Made by a program: the position numbers and the translations under genes
The notes under the pieces: model-generated
The model's input: the letters and a program-made list of their open reading frames with translations, nothing else
What the model was told of the DNA's origin: nothing
The model's database searches: none
Assembly: GCA_018398765.1 (NCBI GenBank)
Contig: JAHBMJ010004061.1
Coordinates: forward strand, 9,656-73,655
Length of the DNA stretch: 64,000 nucleotides
DNA from: Chromera velia
Lineage: Eukaryota; Sar; Chromeraceae
Reading direction: 5' to 3'
In this document: positions 1 to 12,967 of the stretch, one piece after another
Numbering within the stretch: the stretch's first letter is position 1
Layout: every line of letters starts with the position of its first letter

Positions 1-306
1 GGGGGGGGGGGGTTGACTCATGTGTGCACGGCTGCCTTTATGCGCATCTGTGCTGTCTGCTTGCGTGATTCGTTTCTAGTCGGAAAGCGAAAAACCACAC
101 AAACCTGCGTCGACTGAAATTGAGACGATTTTTGCCGAACAGAAGAAACAAAGAGATCGAAACACCACGACATCTCCATCACACTCAAATGAGCAGTTCG
201 ATCGCGTTTGACCTAGGAACTTGGTTGCCATAGGAGGGTTCAGACAGGTTGAGTGTCCTTGGCTCTTTGTATAAATGAATTGAATTGCCTGCACTTTCTG
301 CTACAG

Positions 307-430
307 GTTTCGACCACGCAGGGTCTGGAGAGTTTGTGCGAGTTCGTGAGCAGGAAAGGGCGGATTCTACCCTCTAACTCAGGGATCCGGTGGGCAAAGG
401 ATGAAATTCTGGAAGCATGGATGAATATCT
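307..430 (+). CDS. Possible last exon of an unidentified gene cut by the window edge
   Basis: A clean acceptor (ctacag) at 301-306 is followed by 41 open codons ending in TGA at 428-430. The predicted C-terminus includes LESLCEFVSRKG and WAKDEILEAW and looks helical and protein-like. The upstream part of the gene would lie before the window or in the first 300 bases, where I see no convincing exon. The window begins with a run of about 12 G, which looks like a contig edge. I do not recognise the family. Confidence is low because the exon is short and its phase cannot be checked against a neighbour. Confidence 0.3.
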
Positions 431-456
431 GATGTAAGTGCTAAGTAGCATAAAAG

Positions 457-707
457 ACCTCCCTGAACCTAACTACCACTTGAAAGTTGAAGCCACATTT
501 TTGGATAAGCTTGAAAGTCCGCGCCGCAGGCGCGGATCACATAGGGTTTTTTGAAAGCTGAAGCCGCATATCTGGGCGGTGCCAGGGGCGGTGTCTTGAC
601 CGTCTGCGCCGCTGGCGTGGACGGTGTGGCAGACGGTGTTTTGAAAAAAGATGGCGTAGATACAGATCATCTTGATTATATTGTTTAAAGTAGTACTTAA
701 GTTCAAG
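457..707 (+). repeat. Dispersed repeat, copy 1 (MITE-like)
   Basis: About 250 bases that align over their whole length with 56,381-56,646. Shared blocks include a start like acctccctgaacctaac, the core gccgcaggcgcggatca, a tatctggacggtg-type segment, ttgaccgtctgc and agatcatcttgatt. The left end is well kept. The right end has drifted compared with copy 2. No coding potential is seen. Whether it is a MITE or another non-coding family is inferred from the inverted ends of copy 2. Confidence 0.65.
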
Positions 708-1550
708 AAACAAATCATAAAGTACGTATCATAAAATACTATAAAGTTTAAACCATAACTTTAAGTGAATGTTTAGAATATAGTTTAAAGGAAAAGATTT
801 GCTAGATCTAGCTGGTCTGGGATATAGTGCCGGATAGTGAAGTTTACATAAATGTACGAAAAACAGGGATGTTTTCTTGTTTTTATATTTAAAAACGAAT
901 TTTTTACATTAATTTTGCTTTGTATTATATTTTTTATTTTTTTTACAGCTTTATTTTTTTTCTGTTTCTTACTCTTAGTTACTCTAAGTTACTCCCAGTA
1001 AAAAAAAATGAGACATACAAAAGAATCAGATTACTGTGAAGGATGAGAGAGAAATGGCGATCAAAGATAAAGACGACAGATCATTTTGTGACAGCACTTT
1101 AACATCTTCAGTGTTATTCTCTTTTTTTTCTTCTAAGGGCCTTTAGAAGTGATTAGAAGTGAGGGTCCTATTCTAAGATTCAGCTCGCGAAAAAGTACGT
1201 GCGGCGGCGCTGCAAAATCGGTGCTGCATCCGGTGCTGCATCCGGTGCTGCAGGGCGGGCACTGACACTGCAACTTCGCAGAGCCCGTGCGGCTTGCTAT
1301 GGCTTGCTATACTGTGCTTTAATTATGGAGCTTTCTGCACGCATCTTTCAGCAACAGCTAGGTTTATGATTCAACAGACACTTCAATATGCAACAGATCC
1401 CATCGTGCATGGACAACAACAGTGAATCCAATTCTTTCGTCGATTGCACGCGATCGGCACCTTTCATTAGATGTGTTTGATCATTCCGATGGAGCAAGAA
1501 GGAGAGCAAGACCAACAGCCCGCATTTTCAATGGCCGACACACTGATTTG
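708..1550. other. Gene-free AT-rich stretch and upstream region of the transporter
   Basis: From 708 to about 1,020 the sequence is strongly AT-rich with T-runs and no open frame. Around 1,219-1,252 a 12-base unit (CGGTGCTGCATC) is repeated about three times. From about 1,320 the composition changes toward that of the downstream gene, so the promoter and 5' leader of the transporter probably lie here. I see no clear TATA box. Confidence 0.4.
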
Positions 1551-3969
1551 ATGGAAAAGATGATGACTGACAAGATCGTAAAAGTACTCCAAATAACGGG
1601 GGCTCTCGTGCTCTGGTTTGCTGCCAGCATGTCCCTCACGGCAGCAAACAAGTATCTGTTCGACACCATGGGTTTTCACTACCCGATTCTGGTCACGTTC
1701 ATCCACACAGGATTCATGTCTGTTATGGCCAGCATGGTCAGTGTGCTCTGCGACAGTGCAACTCTCACACTTCACAACGTCGCTAGATGCCCGTCTACCT
1801 GCTTCGCTCGCCACCCTACTGTCTGCAGATCCTCATCATCTGTCCTTGTGGCTCCGACTATCCCGTCGTCGAAACGCGGAAGTACTTTTGCTACATCGTC
1901 CCGAGTGAGTCAGTGAGGAAAGGAAAGATACAAAGCACCAGTTCATTTCGTATTCACATTGAGTGTGTCAGATCCGCAGAAGTTTTCACTGTCCATAGGA
2001 TCAAATTAGACACTTTCTGTTCCCCTGTGCCGTTCTCTGCAGTTGCCACCTGTGCAGTGACCGAGATCGCCCTGAGCAACGAGGCTTACACAATGGTTTC
2101 GATTTCTGTGATGACGGTCCGTCCCCCCGATGTCTTTCCGCTGCTTCCTTTCTCGCCGAGAGCCCCCTTCTCCTTGTGTCTCTGTGCGTACTACTGTACG
2201 CATCCCTGAACTCTTCTTCCTGTTCCTTCTCCTGCGTGCAGGTGATCAAATCGTGTATCCTTGTTGTCACGTACCTCGTGGCACTCTGCATGGGTCAGTG
2301 GGCCTCTGGAAGCCTGGGTTAGACGGCGCGTGAAACCAGCAATTCAGCAGGATCACGTACTAGCGTGATTGCACGACGGTACTGATCAGTGGAAGTACAG
2401 TACGGAAGCTGCATCTATGTAAAGAGGCACAAGCCTGTATGGAAGGAGACGGACAGACGAACTGCTGGAAGAAAGCGCGGGAGAGTAGAACGCTGAAGAA
2501 AGGCGTGAGAGGGTCTTTTGATTAGATTATGCCATCTGCATGCCTGCAGGACTCGAGAGATTTCGGTGTACAATCTTTTGTCTCGTGGTCAGTCAGAAAG
2601 TTCAATTTCCTTCTTTCCTAACACCTTCCCTCTCTCCTTCCATTCATTCAAGCATCCATTTGTTCATTCAAACACTGCCGCGCCTTTCCCTGTATTGCGC
2701 ACTTCGACGGTTTCCCGTTGATCGATCGACAGTTCCGTTTGCACCATCACGCATAGTGATTTTGTTTGCCTGACCGGAAGACTCTCGAGGTTCCCTTTTC
2801 CCCCTCTTTTTTCCTGAAGTCGAAATCTTTCCCCGAAACAGCAACCTCACTTCTCTCTCGGTCAGTCCCAGTCGTCCATTCTCTTCATGTTCCCCCCTGG
2901 CTTTGCTCTCATCCACTCTCCATGTCTCCCCTCTGTGCACGCCTCAATCAATCAATCGATGCATCCACCCATGGGTGCGACAAACAAACGCTGCAGTGCT
3001 GGATCCTGGGGGCCATCTCTCTGACAGTGCCCGAGATGGAGGTGCACAGCTTCTGGGGGTCCGTCTGTTTGTCTCTCTGTCTGTCTGTCTTTTTGTTTGA
3101 CTGCCTCCCTGTCTGTTTGTCTCCCTGTCTTTTTTGTCTGTTGTGTACATGGAGAGGAGGAGAAAGAAAGAAACATATGGCCTGTCTATCTATCTATCTT
3201 TGTTTGTGGTCTGTATGAAAAAAAGAAGAGAAAATACAGTGTGTCTGTGTGTCGAACTGTCTGCCGTGAGAGAAAGAAAGAACCACGTGGTCTGTCTGCC
3301 TGTGTCTCTGTCTCTCCGTCTGCGTGGGAGAGAGCGTACATGCCTACCTGTCTGCTTCTCTGTTTTGTACACGGCTTCTACGTGACCTCCCTTTCCGTGA
3401 CATTTTCCCCTTTTCTCTTGAGTCAATGTTGCTTTCAACCTATGTTGACCTGGACGCACCTGCAGCGTGGTCTACCTGATGATCGCGGTGTTCCTTGCTT
3501 CCCTTCGCTGGGTTCTTGTCCATAGGGAATTGAAGGTGAGTCAGTCAGTCAGTCTTTTAGTCAGTCAGTCAGTCAGGACGCCTGTCTTTGCATGTGAAGA
3601 CCCCCCTGCGTTCTGTCCGTGCGTGGGGATTCTTTTGTGATTGCATGTTTTGGAACGAAACCCCAGTGTACAAGGGAACAGAACAGTCAGAGGCTCACTG
3701 CCCCTCATTTGTTCACTCAATGAAAGGGTTTGAGAAGATTTCAATGGACCCTTCTGTTCTGATTCTCCTGTCATGGGTCGGTGCTCCTCCCTTCTAGTCG
3801 CGAGGCTGCTTGTTACCTGTGAGGCGACGCAATCGAACATACCTTTCTCATCGCATTCCCCCCTCACTGCCTTCCTGCCCGAATGTCCGATCTGAACGGA
3901 GTTCTGCATGCTCTCGGGACCTCGGTCTGCTTTTTCAGAGTCACGCCGAGACTCCGCTCTCTCTCTCTG

Positions 3970-4007
<38 letters not shown>

Positions 4008-6647
4008 TGTGTATGACACACAATGCAGGTCGACCGTCACTCCCCCCTCCAGCTGATGCTCCTCACACAACCGATAGGGGCCCTGCTGCTGGCGGGTCCC
4101 GCCTTCTTCATCGATGTTGGGCCCCTCAGCCGTGAGTCCGGTCAAGTCCTCTAGGAGAATCAAGCAGTGTCTGCATGCTGATGTTTATCAGTTTTTAAGT
4201 ATTGTAGACATGACATCTTTCACTCTTCTTCATTGGTACTTGACCCACACGCGTCCGCAAAAAGGTCGAGCACAGAGAGGAAATCCTCAGGGGTGATGGC
4301 CTCATAGGGAGGGGAGGGGGATTAACAAACAGGGTGTGCGTTCTCATTGTGGTTGGTCGAGCTCGGGGGCGGATCAAATTCATCTTAGGTACCCCTCGAT
4401 CTCTTTCGGACCAAAAAATGCCGACATATCTGAGTGTCTTCGTTTTTCCTTTGCTAAAGGTGCTGTACAAAAGCGTCTTTCGCAAAGCCCGCAACTTCTC
4501 TTTTGTTGCTTTCGCGACCGTCACACTCGAGATACCGTGAAAAAAACGAGTTCTTGCCTTCTGCTCTTCTCCTACCATTTGCCGGGGACGCATCGTGACC
4601 GAGGAAAATTGCCCTGTGTGAGTGTGAGTATGGGCGTGTGTGCGTCTGCAGAAGATTTTGATCTTTTTGTGGATCGGCAAAGACAATTTTACGTTGTGCT
4701 GATGGTCAGCTGGTGACATCAAGGGTGTATGTTGTCTACGTTTGTTCTCACTGTTTTTTCTGTCGCCTTGTCTCCTTCGCCTCTTCATTTACTCAGGTGT
4801 TCACTCCCGTCTCGTCTGTCCACGTTTTCACCGAAAACGCATCATGCGCGTCTGTTGGGCTGCGATTCAGTTCTTCTTCCTCCTTCCTTTTGCTCTCTTC
4901 GTGATCCTTGCACACATCGTCTCTGTTTATCTGTCCACTCATCTATCCATCCGTCGATCCGTTTCTTTAGGTGACGGGGTGCATTCTCCTCGCGTTCCTT
5001 CTGATCTTCGCGGAATACAGACTCGTCGGTGAGTGCTTGCTCTCCTTCTTTTTGCTCTGCCGGTCTTCCTTTTCGAGACCAAAACTAAACACAGAGAGAG
5101 ACTCTTGGCGGTGAAGTTGCGGTTATCTGCTCTACGGGTCAAAGCGGGCCGGGGACATCTGCTGAGCCCTTTTGATTGGCAGTCAGCTAATCAGTAAGAC
5201 GTACTCACTCACACAGGAGGGCACAGCATGCCTCACGCAAAGGAGGAAACCGAAAAGGGCTTCGTGGGAATTAAGTGATTCTCTGTTGTCCCCCGAAACT
5301 TAATTGCTCTGCGAGACTTGCGGGGCCACGCTGTCGTTCCTGATTTTCTTGCATTTGGGTTGGCCCGATCAATTCAGCAAACTGACTTTTCGACTCGCGT
5401 TCACGCATTGTCTCGGTGTGCAGGACTGACGTCGTCCACTTCTCTGGCCGTCGCGGGGACCGGCAAGGAAATTTTGACTATCTTCATGTCAATCGTCAGT
5501 TGTCGTGAATCCAAAGATCGAAACTCAGAAATTGCTGGGCGGCTGGTTCCTGATGCAGACAGACGGACAGACACACACTCACTCCAAAGGGGTCGAAGGA
5601 GTATTTGCGTACCAGGACAGCTTGAGATACCTGTCGCGATTGAGAGTGAGAAAGAGACGGTGGGGAAGACTGACAGCGAGGCAGACGGACAGGCAGACGC
5701 ACAAACATAGAGAGGTGGAAGGATGGATGGGTGGGTGGGCTGGTGGATGTGTGAGTGGATAGATGGATGCCGATGACTCTCGCTGTGCCCTGTTTGTTTT
5801 GCAGGAAGCCTTTAAAGAGAGGATAAACCTTGCAGCTGGATTTGGCATAGGTGGGCATCTCCTTGTCTTTTGGCAGTGAAGTGGGAAGCAGGCAAGGAAG
5901 GAAACAAAGGATCCCCGAGTCGTCTGTCACTTTCTCGGTCTGGTGGACACCTGTCACTCTGTCTCCTTGTCCAGCTGCCTGCGAGCGTGTCTAACGAGTT
6001 GTGGGCAGGACCGCCATGGAGGATGGATCAAACTCCGCTCCGCTGACGCACAGCAAGACTCTACACTTCATTTACCCGTGGGAGCTCCTTTTTTGACCCA
6101 GACTGAAGAGGCCCCCCAACCCATCACACACGTACACACACACACACACACACACATCTATATTTATTAATATATATATTTACATTTTGTCTGTATATTG
6201 TGTTTCTACTTTGTTTTGCGTGCAGGTCTCTCAATTATCGGTATTCTGTTGTACATTTTCGAGCGGAGCAGACTAGCTGCGGTCAGTCAGTCTGTAGACA
6301 AATCGGGAAAGAAAAAGCTTTTGGTGATGAATTCGTGCAGTTCGTTTCCATGAAAAAGGCTTGCTCGGTTGCCATCTCTCTCTTTCTCTCCTCTCCTTTG
6401 TCTTCTTGTTGCTACTTTGTCTTCTCGTTCTGACTTGCAGATTGAAGAAGAGCAGCGGCCGGCCCCCCCGACTGGACTCTCTCCCTCCAGGTGCCGTCCA
6501 ACTCCGATAGGCAAGGAGACTCTGGGGGGATGGAGAGAGGAAATAGGTGCCTTGCCTCCTCCAGCAAGGACGATGAAGCAACCATCAAAACCGGCAGACG
6601 ACGGAAGAAAAATGAAAATCGCTTCTGCTGCCCCGGCTCCACGGTGA
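1551..6647 (+). CDS. Sugar-phosphate/nucleotide-sugar transporter, SLC35C2-like (TPT family), multi-exon
   Basis: Multipass membrane transporter of the triose-phosphate/nucleotide-sugar family, expected in Golgi/ER or plastid membranes. Start is the ATG at 1,551 (MEKMMTDKIVKVLQ). Exons read: 1,551-~1,755; ~1,831-1,904; 2,043-2,116; 2,242-2,293; 3,028-3,058 (31 nt); 3,466-3,535; 4,029-4,131; 4,971-5,028; 5,424-5,494; 5,805-5,850; 6,226-6,281; 6,441-6,647. Family signals in order: ALVLWFAASMSLTAANKYLF, EIALSNEAYTMVSISVM then VIKSCILVV (a usual family signature), FLASLRWVLVH, SPLQLMLLTQPIGALLL, LTSSTSLAVAGTGKEIL, LSIIGILLYIFE. The RWxLxQ/H pattern is closest to SLC35C2. The C-terminal tail of about 65 residues is hydrophilic. 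The 4,131-to-4,971 junction does not close in phase, so one exon is probably missing there. The first junction (about 75 nt) is also uncertain. The substrate cannot be read from sequence. Confidence 0.8.
3972..4011 (+). repeat. (GT)n microsatellite in a transporter intron
   Basis: About 20 GT units, interrupted once by AT, lie just upstream of the acceptor at 4,027-4,028 of the exon encoding SPLQLMLLTQP. A (AC)n tract of about 12 units sits at 6,131-6,155 in a later intron of the same gene. Confidence 0.9.
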
Positions 6648-7058
6648 CATATGCAGAATTGTGTTGTTAGCTGTGTTGTGGATAACTGTTAGTTTGAGCT
6701 CCCAACTCTTCCTAGATCATGCATGCATGAGAAGTAAAGCTTCAAAAATTACAGCAAAAATTATGGATTTTAATGAAAACTAGACAAGTAGATTTCACGT
6801 TAAATTCCATTTAATTCCATGCATAAATCATATCTATGAATTTTTGTTAAATATATGAAGAATTTATTTGAATTTGACGTTATTTAACATGATTTTATAG
6901 TAATTTAGAATATTTCTAGGATATTTTTTCAAAACTATAAATCAAATTAATTCAATGATTTAGGTTTTCACTATAATTTTATGAATTTTAAATTTATTGA
7001 TTAGACTAGTAATCAATTTTGATCTATTTTAAAAAACATTTGTCGGCCACTGGCATCA

Positions 7059-7321
7059 TGATGCCTAGGCGCTGCACATAGAAAAAAAAAAAGAAAAAAA
7101 AAAGTTGGGAAGGCCTATTTTTTTTTTCTTTTTTTTTATTTTCTTATTTCAAGTGCCTCTAAAAGGAAAAGTATCACTTTCGCCCTGAAACTTACTTTTT
7201 CATATAAAATGTGAACCTAACTTTTAACTTAAAAAAAAAAAAAGAAAAAAAAAGTTGAGGACGCCTAATTTAAATAGTATTTTTTTTTCTTTTTTTTTTA
7301 TGTGCGGTGCCTAGCATGATG
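7059..7321. mobile_element. Small non-coding element with long terminal inverted repeats
   Basis: The left end, TGGCATCATG at 7,059 followed by a CTAGGCGCTGCACATA-type stretch and an A-rich run, is matched in inverse orientation near 7,290-7,321 (T-rich run, then TATGTGC, GCCTAG, CATGATGCCA). The arms are about 30 well-matched bases plus the A/T runs. Inside, a second A-run/T-run pair occurs (about 7,080-7,130 and 7,230-7,290). No open frame is present. Size and structure fit a MITE or foldback element. I could not define a target-site duplication. Confidence 0.6.
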
Positions 7322-7506
7322 CCATCTTCATTATCATATGTAGTTTTTCTTAAGACCTCTGCTAGTGGTACTGGCCTTCAAGTTTTTAACTGCCTGCTAC
7401 TTGACAGTGGAGCAATTTATGCTACATAAATATGCCGCGGGCTAGATATATCCTAGGATATATCCAGTTTAGTACTCGCTGCTGCATTTAGTAGTAAATT
7501 AGTATC

Positions 7507-8113
7507 GGGGGGCATTGACTCAAAGTTTATTCCTAAAATCTGGCCTATACGTCTTTCGTCTCTTCCTTCTATCCTGGTTACTGCTCTCGCTGCTAGCTCT
7601 CTCTCTCATACGACCTCATACTTGACGCTCCTCCGTGCGAATGCCTTCTTCGGCATTTGCTAAGTACTTCCCATCCCTCAGTTATGACCAGTGCACTGCC
7701 TACTCCTCCTTCCTCCTAGCCCTCCCCCTGCACTCCTCTGGTCCCCCGAATACACGCGCTTGCCGCTTTCAGGTGGGCAATCTGCAGTTAGGCTCGGATC
7801 CGGCCGCACGTCTTGCTCATGTGTTGCCCCCATTTCTCACTCAATCGCTCTGCCACCCTCTTCAAGAACATCTTAGCCTCCCCCTCCATTGTCCCGTCGA
7901 CCGTACTCACGAGGGGGGTGAAGTCGCACCCTCTGTCCACGCTTGCCTGCCCATGTTTCCTCTTCTTTTCTTCTGCTGCTGCTTTGAGGGCTTGAGTCCA
8001 GGTCACCTTCCCCTTCGAGGCGGCGTGTAGCTTTATCACCCTGGTATCAAAAATTGCCAGCCTCTGTGGAGCATAGGCCCCCCGGACTTGGAAGTCCCCC
8101 CTTAGCGCCGGAC
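7507..8113 (-). mobile_element. 5'-truncated non-LTR retrotransposon, copy A
   Basis: This insertion is bounded by a perfect 13-bp duplication, GTAAATTAGTATC, at 7,494-7,506 and 8,114-8,126. On the minus strand it encodes the very C-terminus of a retroelement protein ([20 protein letters not shown] and CGRIRA), ending in TAA at 7,788-7,790 where copy B reads CGA. The 3' end of the element, ...TCAATGCCCCCC, abuts the left duplication; there is no poly(A). The same sequence recurs at 49,822-50,718. Target-site duplication plus 5' truncation is the mark of target-primed reverse transcription. The copy is dead. Confidence 0.88.
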
Positions 8114-8126
8114 GTAAATTAGTATC

Positions 8127-9291
8127 AGACTAGTAGATGCCTAGGTAGATACATAGCTAAATACATGGCTATTTGCAAACAATAGCCAAATATTTGCAAA
8201 CTATAGTTTGCAATTAAATTCTAAATAAAAACTAGCATAAAAAACCTGCAACCAAGATAATAATAAGCAGCCCTCAGTCTAGCCCTTAGTCGAGTATCGA
8301 TACACGTAAGCTACTAGGCAAGCTGATGATGCAGCGCTCACTCCTGCTCAGGCTACGCGACTAGCTACGAGATCTAGCACGAGATACAACGGGACTGAGA
8401 TACATGGTATAGCAGTATAGATATATGATATGGTGAACACTTGCTAAACGGCAAACCTGCCCCATTGATCTGTCAGAGTGACAGTTGTACCACTGCTCAA
8501 CGATCGTATTTCTTGGCTTTTCCTCAAGAGGTCTGATTTGCATGCATGGATTTGTGGTTCAATCAACCATTGTCGTCAGGTATCGAGAGAGAGTGAGCGG
8601 GAACCATAAGGGGGACGCCACAATTACCTAAAATCTAGTTCAACATGGAATCCTCTCCTTCAATTCTGCTCATCCACATTCACCATTCAGGCTGGAGCTC
8701 TCAATGCGCGGAGCAACAACACATTCGTTTGCGATGGAAGGGCAGCGCTCTCAAAGCACGACAACTTTTTCAAAAGGAGATCACGATCACTGTTACACAA
8801 AGTTCTACGGCGTATTGGTTCAGCACAGAGCTCTTGCGAAGATTGAGAAGAAAACTCAGCTGACAGAATCAATTTAAAAAAAGGCTGGAAAAGGATTCAT
8901 GGCAATGAACACAAACGACACAAGACCAAAGCCCACAGAGGTCCAGCCTGCATGGCTAGGGCGTCTTGAGCATCCTATGGATACACGGGAGGTTAATCAG
9001 CAACAAGAAGTCACGTAAAATTCCTGGTCGCACGGACATTCCTCTTTTCTGCTTAATTTTCGGCGACAAAACGATCGAATTTGTCCGAATTCAAAGACCC
9101 CGACATGGTATTCGACAAAAGCGGGCAGACATGCGTGAAAAACGACAACACAAGAACAAGCATCCATAATGTTCAGATTCCGCTCCTTCTCCCTTATCCA
9201 TACGCTCCTCTCACTGGAGAGGAGGCACATTTCCGTTCTCCCCGCAGTTATTCTTTCCTCCCACGCACAGGTCCTTGAATTGAGCTGGGTC
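8127..9291. other. Gene-free stretch between the retrotransposon and the lipase gene
   Basis: AT-rich to about 8,560, then mixed sequence with short open frames only. No exon-like segment with splice signals and family similarity was found. The last few hundred bases are probably 3' untranslated or downstream sequence of the minus-strand lipase gene. Confidence 0.4.
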
Positions 9292-10568
9292 TCAAGCAGA
9301 GTTGACGGCCGACGGAGTAGACAGAGCAGTCGAATTCCGAATCCTACCGCTTCCTCTGAGCATTGAGGTGGACCTTGAATCAGAAAGCGTCTCTGCCAGT
9401 CCACCTTGACTCGGGGGGGGGGAAGAGTGTTCTGGAGGTAATGAGGGTGCAGACAAGGGGGGGATGCTGACCGACACTCCTCCCCGAGTTCTTCTCTTAC
9501 CCACACAGGACGTCAACTGGTATTTCTCGTCATCGAACGTCACGGAGTCGTTGCGCGCCACTTCGGCACATCTGCACACGAAGAGTCAGGTAAATTAGAG
9601 GACACATAGGATATCTGTGCCAGATCCTGCCACTGTTTTCTCACTCCTCGACAGTGCGTGTGCAAACGACAAATGTTCGCCGGTCTGTCTGCCCGTCGCC
9701 CAGCCCACTTCCCAAGGGAAGTAAGAGCAAGAGCAGGAAGGAAACTTCTCGGACCTCATTGTGCAGTCTAAATCTGCTTTTGCGCCCAGACCCTCCCAGT
9801 TTCCCCTTCTCCCCTCTCTGGAAGCCTTCTGCCTTCCTGCCTGCCTGACTGACAGTTGATGAACAGACTCCCGGGGGTCTCCGCACCGACAAACAAGCTC
9901 GCACAGACTGATGAGAACCTGAAAGAAAGAAGGGGGGGCGGGAGGGAGGGAGCAAGAGAGTCAGACAAACCGGCTCGCGATGAGTCGGACGGGCAGCTCT
10001 TGACGAACCAAACGGCACCGAAAGAAATAGCGTGAGCCAAACCCCTCTCTTCTTCTGATTCCTGTGCCCCAGGCCCGTCCATGAATGGAACCAAGCACAA
10101 CAAACACCTGATCGACAGAGGCCAACACAACTTTGTTCATCGAAGGACGCTGGTGCATTTTCTTTTCTACGACGATTCAGACAATGCATGACTCTCTGAT
10201 CACTGGCTGTGTGTCCCTCCACCCGATTCCGTCGCCAGAACAGAACCCGGATGCCCGCCTGTCTGACTGACTGACTCACAAAATGGCATTTTCTGGAGTC
10301 TCTGGCGGCACAGCTGATTTGTTGCACGAGCCCCCGGACGATGTCGATGTTCGGAACGATGTCGTACTCAGGAACGATGGACGTCAGGAGGGACTCCAAC
10401 CGAAGATCGCTCACATTGTACTTTGTCGACACATAGTACTGCACACAGTGAGTCATAAAAAAGAAAGACAAGCGCCACAAGCGCCACTTTGCAATCTGCG
10501 TGTACGAGTACACATAGCCGAAGCGGGCGGAAAGAGAATTCCAAGTTCCGTACACGCATGCACACACA

Positions 10569-10602
<34 letters not shown>

Positions 10603-10633
10603 AAGACAGAAAGACAGAGAGAGAGAGACAGAA

Positions 10634-10698
<65 letters not shown>

Positions 10699-12936
10699 CG
10701 CACAAGTGAAGCAGGAAGAAGAAAACAGCAAGCATTGTTCTTTTCGATGTCCGCAGAGCTGACCAGTCCCGGTGGAGAGACAGCAACGACAGGGATTTTC
10801 TTCTGTGCACCCAAGAGAGACGCCAGGCCGCCTCCGAGGGAGTGACCGACGAGGACCATCCTGTGGGGGGCCCAGTCTCGAAGACGTTGCCCCTTGCTGC
10901 TCCTGTCTGAAGTCAAAGTCTGCGTGCGTCAGTATTTGCATGGCATGTCAGCAAGCACACACACCGTTAGACTTTGCTCTCTGCTTTTCCTACACACAGA
11001 TAATGTCGCATTTTCAAGCAATACCTGGAATCGATAGAACCATCTGCCTGATACGGTTGTGCACCGACTGTCGATCAACTGAGTTCTAATGGTGGCGGAG
11101 GCACATTTCATCATTATCACTGAGCGTATCTCTCCGGTGGTCACAATGACAGCTTGATTATTTGCCTCGAATGTCTTCCGATTACTCAATCATTCCCGTC
11201 TCTACTGATCGACTCACCAGCTCCTTTGAACCCCTTTCACTCGCCCCCTTCCCCTTCTCCCAGTCCCCGGCAATTTCAGAGTCAGACTCGGGGGACGAGT
11301 CGACTGCGACTCCGCTCCTTCTGGCACGCACTTCATCGACAAATCTCCTCAGACGGACCACGACTTCCTTGAAGGGATCCTGAGAAAATTCAGAAGAGGA
11401 TCGTTTGAGTGTGCCATGGCTCAAGTCATTGCAGGGATACTGAGGAGACGCTCCACTCAAGGATTTCTGTGCTGTGAATCGTCTTTCTTGCGTTTGATCG
11501 AGGACAGGAAACTCGGAGGAAGCATGACGACAGAAACCTTCACATTTCCTCGGAAAAGAGACCAAAACAACAACATCCCTTATTTTACTTCCCTGTAGGA
11601 AAGGAAGGGAGCAGCCCGAGAAGGAAAGAGGGAGGGGACATGGAAAAAATAAAAGAAAATAAAAGAAGTGCCGACTCCTTAGAGCTCAATACACTTTCCC
11701 TCTTCTGGCGCCTTTCTCTTTCAATTCTCTTTCCTCCCTCACCCCCTGACTGCCTTACCTCATTCGAGAGGAACGTCAGAGCAAGGGCCTTCTGGACGTA
11801 TCGGGTCGGGATCCAGGAAAGCAGAGGGATCACGTACCTGCACGAAAAGAAAAGAAAAGAAAGACACGGAATGAATCGATGAAAAGCGGATGCAGGAAGG
11901 AACAAGGAGATGAATAGGGATTCCCTCCCGGAGACGGACTCCCTTCTCCTGACTGACCAGGTCGAGCTCGGACAAATCGAAGTTTGCGACTTTCCGACAC
12001 AAAGAGAGAAGAGAACAAAAAGACTCCCTCCCACTGGCTACCTGCAATTTCTAATCTATCGATGGCTTCTCACTCACTTACCGGTCGACGCTCTGAAGTG
12101 TCGCAATAGAGCTCCAGAAGTCCAAGTCGGCAAATGCGTCCCTCTTGTTTGATGTTCCTCTGAAGGAAATCTGTACAGAGAAAGGAAGGAAGGCAAAGAA
12201 CAGTGAGCGAAGAAATTGAAACAACGAACGACAGTAAAAAGATGATTACACAAAAGTGTTTGAGAAGCAGAATGAATCCGAAAGAGACCTACCAACATGA
12301 CAAGGGTATGCGAGTTCGAATTCTTCAAAGAAGATAAAAAATGACAAGTCCGCGCGTGCAGGCACAAGAGCCCGGACGGAAATGCCGCAGACCGTGGCAG
12401 ACAAGCCCATCTCCCCCTATCTCCCTTACATTCTCGCGTCCGCTTCCTTTTCCTGCATGACCGAGGGTAGGGTGCCATACGTGTCTGCCAACCTGTGCGT
12501 TCTCTTGTTCGTTCAACTTTGTGTGTGAACAGGCAGGCCCTCTAGTGAAGAGGGAGGGTCTGACTCAAGATGGTAAGAGAAAAGGTGAAGAAAGTCGGTT
12601 TGTGCACGAAAGAAGTGCTGACCACCGTGAGATTCTGTTTGGGAAAATGGATTTCCACAGCTCTGCCGATCGCAGAGCTGTTCTCAACCCGCCCAATCTC
12701 GAACCTGAACAAAGACATATGAATACAAAGAAAGGGCAGGAGCTTGTGGAGAAGGGTGCCTCTGTGTATGCATCGAATGAGCAGACTGATGCATCGAACA
12801 AGACGAGAAAGGGACAGAAGCGGAAGAGAGGAATACTGCAAGCCGTGAACAACTGAAGAAAACAAGAACGAACGAAGGAAAGAAAGAAAGAGAGAGAGAG
12901 AGAGCGAGAGAGAGAAAGAAAGAGAAGAAAGAGGCA

Positions 12937-12967
<31 letters not shown>

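Noticed and set aside
2997-3058. Transporter exon starting at 2,997 (CWILGAISL)
   Set aside because: Its phase does not join the exon ending at 2,293; the acceptor at 3,027 (ctctgacag) gives a 31-nt exon that fits on both sides.
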